Of a stretch of DNA of 10,969 bases, positions 5,979 through 10,969 are shown in pieces. Position 1 is the first letter of the stretch, and every line of letters starts with the position of its first letter. The stretch is from Candidatus Atribacteria bacterium 4572_76 (lineage in GTDB: Bacteria; Atribacterota; Phoenicimicrobiia; Phoenicimicrobiales; Phoenicimicrobiaceae). The position numbers were made by a program, and so were the translations under genes. The notes under the pieces are model-generated. The model did not search any database. It had not been told where the DNA came from and worked only from the letters and a program-made list of their open reading frames with translations. Location of the stretch: the NCBI GenBank assembly GCA_002084865.1, contig NBMG01000080.1, positions 1 to 10,969 on the forward strand, read 5' to 3'.

Positions 5979-6881
5979 TTATTTTTTAAGTTCTACAATA
6001 CTATTCAGTTCGGTCTGGAAGAATTCATTGGCATTCCCCCAGTTTATAGCAATTTCGAGAACATCATTGCAGGCAATAAAACACACCCAATCTCCCTCGG
6101 GGACATCTCCATAAGTTGTTCCGACTTTAATCTTTTGAGTCTTGTCGCCTATTTTTACATTGACATCATCTCCAACTTTAATACCCAGTGCATCAAAGTC
6201 ATCCTGGGTAATATTCACTATTATGTTCCCATACTGATTAATATAAACCACGTAACCGATTGCTGTCTTATTTTCAACCTTGGATTTCTTAATGGGTAAC
6301 ATTACCAGATCTTTCGGATTAAGCTCCGGACCTACTTCGGAAACTGAATCCCCCGAAGCTATATGAGCAGCCACAGGAGAAAAGATATCTCTTCCGTGAA
6401 AGTCTTTAGAAATTTTTCCGGGTCTGAAATATTCATTATTCTTAATTTCATAAACCTTTTTAATTCCCATCTCATTTATTACCAGAGTCAATATTCCATT
6501 ATCCGGTGCAATAAAATATCTATCATTTTGGGTCACAACTAAAAGAGGCTTTCTTTCGGTCCCTACTCCCGGATCTACAATTGCCAGAAATACAGTACCA
6601 GCGGGAAACTCTCGGGCAGCATAGAGAAGTGTGTTTGCGCCTTCTTGAATATCAAAAGGAGTTACTCCATGAGAGATATCTACCAGTTTTAAATCTGGTT
6701 CTACGGTGAGCATTACCCCTTTACAGGCACCGACAAAGTAGTCTGTTTCTCCCCAGTCAGTTAAAAATCCAATAATCCCATTAGGAGCAGTTTCCGCAAG
6801 TGATGAAAAAGTTAGCACTAAAATTAGAAAAACGGTCAAAAACAAATAATTTAAAAATTTTGAAAATCTTTTATTTTTCAT
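5979..6881 (-). CDS. Exported SAM hydroxide adenosyltransferase (DUF62 family)
   Basis: This family hydrolyses S-adenosylmethionine to adenosine and methionine and is related to SAM-dependent fluorinases and chlorinases. Family motifs in order: FLTDWGETDYFVGACKG (39-55), VDISHGVTPFD (67-77), VDPGVGTERKP (102-112), APDNGILT (125-132), FHGRDIFSPVAAH (161-173) and INQYGNIIVNI (214-224). The usual length is about 260; the excess is an N-terminal segment with charged residues (MKNKRFSK) and a hydrophobic run (about 11-28) ending SLAE, which looks like a signal peptide. The predicted mature enzyme would therefore act outside the cytoplasm, odd for a SAM-using family. Shine-Dalgarno AGGGAGGAAG directly precedes the ATG and supports the start. 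It is monocistronic in view, divergent from the RND gene. Family call is firm; substrate and localisation are inferred. Confidence 0.92.
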   Translation of the reverse strand: MKNKRFSKFLNYLFLTVFLILVLTFSSLAETAPNGIIGFLTDWGETDYFVGACKGVMLTVEPDLKLVDISHGVTPFDIQEGANTLLYAAREFPAGTVFLAIVDPGVGTERKPLLVVTQNDRYFIAPDNGILTLVINEMGIKKVYEIKNNEYFRPGKISKDFHGRDIFSPVAAHIASGDSVSEVGPELNPKDLVMLPIKKSKVENKTAIGYVVYINQYGNIIVNITQDDFDALGIKVGDDVNVKIGDKTQKIKVGTTYGDVPEGDWVCFIACNDVLEIAINWGNANEFFQTELNSIVELKK

Positions 6882-6917
6882 AACTCTTCCTCCCTTTACT
6901 TTTATTTTGATAAATTC

Positions 6918-6946
6918 ATTATATAAAATTTTAAAAAGATATTCAA
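6918..6946 (-). promoter_or_regulatory. Promoter of the DUF62 gene
   Basis: TATAAT (6918-6923) and TTGAAT (6941-6946) are spaced 17 bases apart on the minus strand. This places the start of transcription about 30 bases ahead of the ATG at 6881. Confidence 0.75.
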
Positions 6947-7045
6947 ATAAAACAAAAGAAAGTATCGAGTTAAGGAAGGGAAAGAAAAGATAGAAAAAGC
7001 AGTATTTTTCTTTTTATTTAACCTTAACTGTCCCGCTAATCGTAG

Positions 7046-7064
7046 GACAAGCGTCTCGCTTGTC
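7046..7064. repeat. REP-like palindrome, GACAAGCG family
   Basis: GACAAGCG and CGCTTGTC pair perfectly around TCT, preceded by GTAG. A diverged copy is at 10768-10786 and a more degenerate one near 127-154. Confidence 0.8.
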
Positions 7065-7076
7065 TATTAAACACCC

Positions 7077-7126
7077 GGGTTGGATATCTGCCTGTGCGTT
7101 CTCGCACACAGACAGGAATCCGACCC
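7077..7126. repeat. 50-base imperfect inverted repeat
   Basis: Outer arms GGGTTGGAT and ATCCGACCC (one G-T pair) enclose an inner stem GTGCG/CGCAC with loop TTCT. It lies next to the 7046 palindrome in the divergent intergenic region (6882-7255), whose remainder is AT-rich and non-coding apart from the two promoters. Confidence 0.75.
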
Positions 7127-7202
7127 TTATAAAGAACGAAATATTATAATAAAAAAATTTTGAATTTTAAATTATATTTTTTTCTGTTAGTTAAATTTTT
7201 TC

Positions 7203-7232
7203 TTGACTTTCGACTGACCAGTCAGTTATAAT
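7203..7232 (+). promoter_or_regulatory. Promoter with TetR-like operator ahead of the RND gene
   Basis: TTGACT (7203-7208) and TATAAT (7227-7232) are 18 bases apart. The spacer contains the perfect palindrome ACTGACCAGTCAGT (7213-7226), a shape typical of TetR-family operators. Repressor binding would block polymerase directly. No TetR gene is in the window. Initiation near 7239 would leave a leader of only about 17 bases with no Shine-Dalgarno sequence. Confidence 0.8.
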
Positions 7233-7255
7233 AAATTGCCGGTTCACAATCAGAT

Positions 7256-9838
7256 ATGGGAGTAATATCTTTAGAATATAAAGACCTTTTTCAAGTAAAA
7301 AATTTACAATGTATTAAAAATATTGTAGATGAATTAGATAAAGCCCCTTATATTAAATCTGTAACTTCTTTCTTAAATATGCCGGAAATAATAAGCACCG
7401 AAGAGGGTTTGGAGGTAAAAGATTTAGTAGAGGTCTTTCCCAAAAACGATAAAGAAGCAAAAGAACTAAAAGAATCTCTTTTAGAAAATAGTCTGGTAAA
7501 AGGTAAGTTTATCTCCAAAGACGGAAATGTAACCTTATTAATGATGGAATTTAAAAAAGGAATAGATGGGAAAGAACTTAAAGATAATTTGACAAAAATA
7601 GTAGATTCTCAAAAAGGAGATGCTATAAAAGTATATTACTCCGGCATGCCCTTAATGAGCGCAGATATAGAAGAAAGCTCCCGAGATACCATGAGATTGA
7701 GTATTATAGCTTTAATTTTAATGCTTTTTGTTCTTTATTTTTGTTTTCGAAGCATTAGGGGAGTTTTAATGCCTCTTATTATCGCTTTCCTGTCTTCGGT
7801 TTGGGTTTTAGGATTAGTAGCTTCAACCGGCCGAAGTGTTACCATGGTAGCTGCTGCTTTACCACTACTAATGATCGCTCTGGCTACTGCTTACGGAATA
7901 CATTTTATAAGCCGATATTATGAAGAAAGACACAATTACGAGCCACTTAAAGCAGTCCAAATGACTATTAAAGATACTTTTACCCCTATACTTATGAGCG
8001 CTCTTACCACTATGGCCGGTTTTTTATCCCTTTCTGCTGCAATAGTAAGACCGGTTACCGAATTCGGCATTTTTTCCACTATGGGAATATTTTTTGCTTT
8101 TATTCTGGCAACCTTTTTTCTCGGTTCATTTTTCAAACTTTTCCCTCCCCCCAAAATTCACGAAAAATTCTCTTCTGATGCTAAAGATTTAATAAGCCAA
8201 GTACTAAACAAAATATTTTATTTAGTTACAGAAAAAAAGAAGACTGTTATAATTATTGTATTAGTTATATTAATAGGTGCGATCGGCTTTGTACCCCAGG
8301 TTAAATCTAATTCTTCTATGGAATCAAGATTGGGGGAAAAGAATCAAATTACAAAAACTTTGAACTACTTTAAAGATAAATTTGGGGGAATAGATACTCT
8401 TTATATTTATACCAAAGCAAACAATGTAAAAAATCCTTATATTTTAAGACAAATTAAAAAGATAGAAGATTACTCAAGACGACTCCCTTCTCTAAAAGAA
8501 TCTTCTTCTATCAGTGACTTCTTAATTGACCTTAATGATGCTATGGAAAATAAAAAGATAATACCAGCAAGCGAACAAAAAATTGATAATCTCTGGTTCT
8601 TTGCCCAGGATAATAAATATGTTACCTCTATGGTCGGAGATAAAGATGAAGATACGCTGGTATCTATCAAAACCAAAGAAATGACTTCTGATGCCTTAGA
8701 TTTGTCCATTGCAAAAGTAAGGGAATATATAGATACTATTCCTAAAAGAGTAAAACAGGTAGACCCTTCGCAATTAGAAGAGAAAGAACGACAAAATTAT
8801 TATCCTTATCTGGCGGATGAAATTATTTCTTCCCTTCAGGCCAAAGGCATAGAGATAAAAAATATAGACAGCTTCAAAAAAGAACTTGTTCTATTAGCTG
8901 CTCAACCCAATTCTGAATTTGAAAGAGATGATCAGGAATTTATTGATGAAATTCTATCACTCTCATCCCTGGAAATTGAAGACTTAGGATTAAGCAAAGA
9001 GGACGTTTCTCCTTTACTTGCTTCTTATATTCAAAATAATCAATCAGTAGATTTTTTTATAGATAAATTGATGAATGAACTGAATCTATCTGAAGACGAC
9101 GCTTTATATTTACAAGAAATATTAGAAGATTCTCGAAAAATAGCTCAAGAAAGAGAAAAAATAAAAACTGCTCAGCTAAAAACAGAAGAACTTTTAGGGA
9201 AAAAACTAAATAATGAAGAAAAAAGTATCTTGTGGTATTTAGCTGATAGTATAGTTTACGTTCCTGATGATAAAGGGGATATTGAAGTCTCTTTCCGTCT
9301 TAGCGGAACCCCGGTAATTACTGACCGGATAAATAGTAGTCTATTTAGAGGTCAAATAAGAAGTATGCTTCTGGCTTTCCTTATGGTATTTGCAATGCTG
9401 GTAATCCAATTTAAATCTCTTAAAGTGGGATTATATGCCATGATTCCTCTTCTTCTTACTATAATTACCGCTGTAGGTGCTATGGGTATCTTCCATATTG
9501 ATTTAAATGTTTCTACCATGATGGTATCGAGTATTGCTATAGGAGCAGGGATAGATTATACCATTCACTATATCTCCCGATATAAAAACGAATTGAAAAA
9601 AAAGAATAAGAGAAATGCCCTAAAAGCAACTTTAACCGGAACAGGAAGAGCAATAATCTTTAATTCTATATCTGTTGCTGCTGGCACCTTTGTGCTAAGT
9701 CTATCCAGTATCAAGATGATGGGATCTTTTGGTCAATTAATTGGAAGCGTAATGATTGTAAGCGTGATATATACTTTATTGCTTCTTCCGATTTTATTAG
9801 ATAAAGTCGATTTTAAAATAAAAAAGGAGTCAAAATAA
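7256..9838 (+). CDS. RND/MMPL-family exporter, apparently missing its N-terminus
   Basis: An inner-membrane, proton-driven exporter of the MMPL/SSD type. Visible membrane segments cluster at about residues 147-190, 196-218, 245-295, 328-348, 702-745, 753-775, 800-817 and 826-848, in the duplicated RND arrangement. Repeat signatures are ATAYGIHFISRY (210-221) and GAGIDYTIHYISRY (763-776). The protein opens with VISLEYKDLF, which in relatives lies in the first periplasmic loop after transmembrane helix 1. About 60 residues with that helix are absent. In-frame codons continue upstream only to a TAA at 7232, and no ribosome binding site precedes the ATG. The second large loop (about 349-700) is longer than usual and includes an acidic helical segment (about 505-660). 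The stop overlaps the next start. It may be a 5' deletion product, hence non-functional, or an assembly artefact. Substrate is unknown. Confidence 0.88.
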   Translation: MGVISLEYKDLFQVKNLQCIKNIVDELDKAPYIKSVTSFLNMPEIISTEEGLEVKDLVEVFPKNDKEAKELKESLLENSLVKGKFISKDGNVTLLMMEFKKGIDGKELKDNLTKIVDSQKGDAIKVYYSGMPLMSADIEESSRDTMRLSIIALILMLFVLYFCFRSIRGVLMPLIIAFLSSVWVLGLVASTGRSVTMVAAALPLLMIALATAYGIHFISRYYEERHNYEPLKAVQMTIKDTFTPILMSALTTMAGFLSLSAAIVRPVTEFGIFSTMGIFFAFILATFFLGSFFKLFPPPKIHEKFSSDAKDLISQVLNKIFYLVTEKKKTVIIIVLVILIGAIGFVPQVKSNSSMESRLGEKNQITKTLNYFKDKFGGIDTLYIYTKANNVKNPYILRQIKKIEDYSRRLPSLKESSSISDFLIDLNDAMENKKIIPASEQKIDNLWFFAQDNKYVTSMVGDKDEDTLVSIKTKEMTSDALDLSIAKVREYIDTIPKRVKQVDPSQLEEKERQNYYPYLADEIISSLQAKGIEIKNIDSFKKELVLLAAQPNSEFERDDQEFIDEILSLSSLEIEDLGLSKEDVSPLLASYIQNNQSVDFFIDKLMNELNLSEDDALYLQEILEDSRKIAQEREKIKTAQLKTEELLGKKLNNEEKSILWYLADSIVYVPDDKGDIEVSFRLSGTPVITDRINSSLFRGQIRSMLLAFLMVFAMLVIQFKSLKVGLYAMIPLLLTIITAVGAMGIFHIDLNVSTMMVSSIAIGAGIDYTIHYISRYKNELKKKNKRNALKATLTGTGRAIIFNSISVAAGTFVLSLSSIKMMGSFGQLIGSVMIVSVIYTLLLLPILLDKVDFKIKKESK

Positions 9839-10623
9839 TGAAAATACGAAAATCTTTTTTTGCAGTTATAGCTGTTTGTTTTCTTTTTTTTAGCGGAATA
9901 ACTTTGGTTGGAGTAGGAGCAGAGTCACTTACCGTAGATGAAATTATGGATAAAATGGAAGAGACGGCGCCTGATTTTACTACTCAAAAAACTATTTCCG
10001 AAATGATTTTAATTGATGAAGACGGGAAAGAAGAAATAAGAGAGATGATAATGTTCTCTCAAAAAGGAGAAGATGAAAAAACCAGTACCCTTATGAGATT
10101 TCTCTCTCCTAAATCGGTAAAAGGGGTAACTCTTCTGAATATTAATGATGGAGAAAAGATATATCTATATATGCCTGCTTATAATAAACCAAGAAGAATC
10201 GCCGGATCTTCGAAGGGTGATGAATTTATGGGAACAGGCCTTTCTTACGAAGATATGAGTATGGATTATAAAGATAACGATTATGAGAAAAAACTTTTGG
10301 AAGAAACGGATAGTGAATATATCATAGAAGTTTTACCGACTGAAGAAGATGTCTCTTATGAAAAAATTATTCTTCATGTAGATAAAGAAAAATTTTATGC
10401 CACAAAAGTGGAATTTTATGAAGCGGACAACGAATTAAGCAAAACTTTAACTATCAACAAAATAAAGGTTGACGATAATGGCAAGGTTACCCCGATGGAG
10501 ATAGAATTTACCGATATAGCGGAGAATCAAAAAACTAAGATCGTAATGAAAGAAACAGAATATGATGTAGAATTATCATCCAGTTTCTTTAGTATAAGGA
10601 CATTAAAGAAGCCGACACTTTGA
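9838..10623 (+). CDS. LolA-like outer-membrane lipoprotein-sorting protein
   Basis: A secreted periplasmic protein of the LolA-like family (annotated as outer membrane lipoprotein-sorting protein). Residues 1-28 form a signal peptide (KIRK, then a hydrophobic stretch ending VGVGA, cleavage before Glu29). The mature part has the family's alternating beta-strand pattern, with MRFLSPKSVKGVTLL (about 91-105) and YLYMPAYNKPRRIAGS (about 114-129) as recognisable segments. Length of 261 is usual. Its ATG overlaps the RND stop in TAATG, with AAGGAG (9824-9829) eight bases before the start, so translation is likely coupled. LolA-like proteins beside MMPL exporters are thought to carry hydrophobic cargo or lipoproteins across the periplasm. 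It is not the canonical lolA gene as far as can be judged from context. Confidence 0.88.
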   Translation: MKIRKSFFAVIAVCFLFFSGITLVGVGAESLTVDEIMDKMEETAPDFTTQKTISEMILIDEDGKEEIREMIMFSQKGEDEKTSTLMRFLSPKSVKGVTLLNINDGEKIYLYMPAYNKPRRIAGSSKGDEFMGTGLSYEDMSMDYKDNDYEKKLLEETDSEYIIEVLPTEEDVSYEKIILHVDKEKFYATKVEFYEADNELSKTLTINKIKVDDNGKVTPMEIEFTDIAENQKTKIVMKETEYDVELSSSFFSIRTLKKPTL

Positions 10624-10625
10624 AA

Positions 10626-10660
10626 TAGTCGTTAGTCGTTAGTGAATAGTATATAGTAAA
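10626..10660. repeat. Heptad tract after the LolA-like gene
   Basis: Five 7-base units of form TAGTnnn begin three bases after the stop codon (TAGTCGT twice, TAGTGAA, TAGTATA, TAGTAAA). It resembles the tract after serS when read in the gene direction. Confidence 0.8.
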
Positions 10661-10728
10661 AAAAGGGCGAGGAACGTTCAGCGTATAATTATAAAAGAGG
10701 GAATCAGAATTCAGGAGTTAAGTTGTAG

Positions 10729-10749
10729 GGGTAGACCTTGTGTCTGCCC
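10729..10749. repeat. REP-like palindrome, GGGCAGAC family
   Basis: GGGTAGAC and GTCTGCCC (one G-T pair) flank the loop CTTGT, again preceded by GTAG. It is a second copy of the 5852 unit. Confidence 0.85.
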
Positions 10750-10767
10750 GAGATGGGAACCGTATAG

Positions 10768-10786
10768 GACAAGCGTCTCGCCTGTT
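10768..10786. repeat. Diverged GACAAGCG-family palindrome
   Basis: GACAAGCG, TCT, then CGCCTGTT: the left arm and loop match the 7046 copy exactly, while the right arm carries two changes. One still allows a G-T pair. Confidence 0.7.
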
Positions 10787-10787
10787 A

Positions 10788-10839
10788 CTATACACTAAAT
10801 ACTATACGCTGTAGCATCGCAATACGCGATACGCGATAC
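10788..10839. repeat. Heptad tract before the secreted-protein gene
   Basis: About seven 7-base units drift along the tract, from CTATACA, CTAAATA and CTATACG to TACGCGA twice. The end of the tract is the complement of the CGTATTG units at 5674. Confidence 0.7.
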
Positions 10840-10870
10840 AGTTAAAAGAATAAAGGAGAAAAATGTAATT

Positions 10871-10969
10871 ATGAAAAGAAACGTTTTTTTGGTAACATTT
10901 ATGATTTTGTTATTTTCGGCTTCGGCTTATGCCGGAGATTTTTCTGGAAGTTTAACCTATTCGGGAGAA
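10871..10969 (+). CDS. Secreted, probably beta-barrel outer-membrane protein, N-terminal fragment
   Basis: The first 33 codons are visible before the window ends. MKRN followed by a hydrophobic stretch and ASAYA forms a clear signal peptide, with cleavage before GDFSGSLTYSGE. That start looks like a first amphipathic beta-strand. AAAGGAG (10852-10858) lies twelve bases upstream, slightly far but adequate. Position after an RND exporter and a LolA-like protein suggests an outer-membrane partner of the same system. It is separated from them by 247 bases of repeats, so it may have its own promoter. Too short for a family assignment. Confidence 0.75.
   Translation, partial: MKRNVFLVTFMILLFSASAYAGDFSGSLTYSGE

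Noticed and set aside
7936..8154. Minus-strand frames within the RND gene (also 8470-8709), and frames opposite rtcB and serS
   Set aside because: They lie antisense to well-supported genes, have no ribosome binding sites and show no recognisable protein family; shadow frames.

Overview
The window is AT-rich, densely coded DNA from a bacterium, most likely one with two membranes. It encodes a LolA-like periplasmic lipoprotein carrier, a signal-peptide-bearing probable outer-membrane protein and an RND exporter. It also carries a T-box leader, a regulatory RNA class confined to bacteria and most common in Firmicutes and relatives. AT richness, free-standing four-helix-bundle (23S IVP) genes, an intein-bearing RtcB and intergenic palindromes would fit an uncultivated lineage such as Atribacterota or similar candidate phyla. 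That placement is inference; no rRNA or marker set is present.

Left half (280-5665, minus strand) is one apparent transcription unit. A sigma70-type promoter (5636-5665) drives a complete T-box leader (about 5354-5629) with apparent specifier codon UCC (Ser). Then follow archease (C-terminally truncated), rtcB (RNA ligase split by a 483-residue intein with a LAGLIDADG endonuclease), a small four-helix-bundle/23S-IVP-like gene, and serS. The serine T-box makes sense for serS, but the first genes under its control are the RNA ligase and its activator. serS is broken by a 16-nt deletion that removes a conserved five-residue segment and shifts the frame.

Centre (5666-7255): intergenic repeats, then an exported SAM hydroxide adenosyltransferase (DUF62) gene on the minus strand. 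A divergent promoter region follows, in which a 14-bp palindrome resembling a TetR-family operator fills the spacer of the rightward promoter.

Right half (7256-10969, plus strand): an RND/MMPL-type exporter that appears to lack its N-terminal membrane segment and its ribosome binding site, a translationally coupled LolA-like protein, and the start of a secreted, probably beta-barrel protein. Such trios are usually read as an exporter with its periplasmic and outer-membrane partners.

Two repeat classes fill the gaps between genes: short palindromes (GGGCAGAC/GTCTGCCC and GACAAGCG/CGCTTGTC families) and degenerate tandem heptanucleotide tracts. Heptad tracts in opposite orientation flank the IVP-like gene. 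Three genes (serS, archease, RND) each show a deletion-type lesion, which may be real decay or an assembly artefact.
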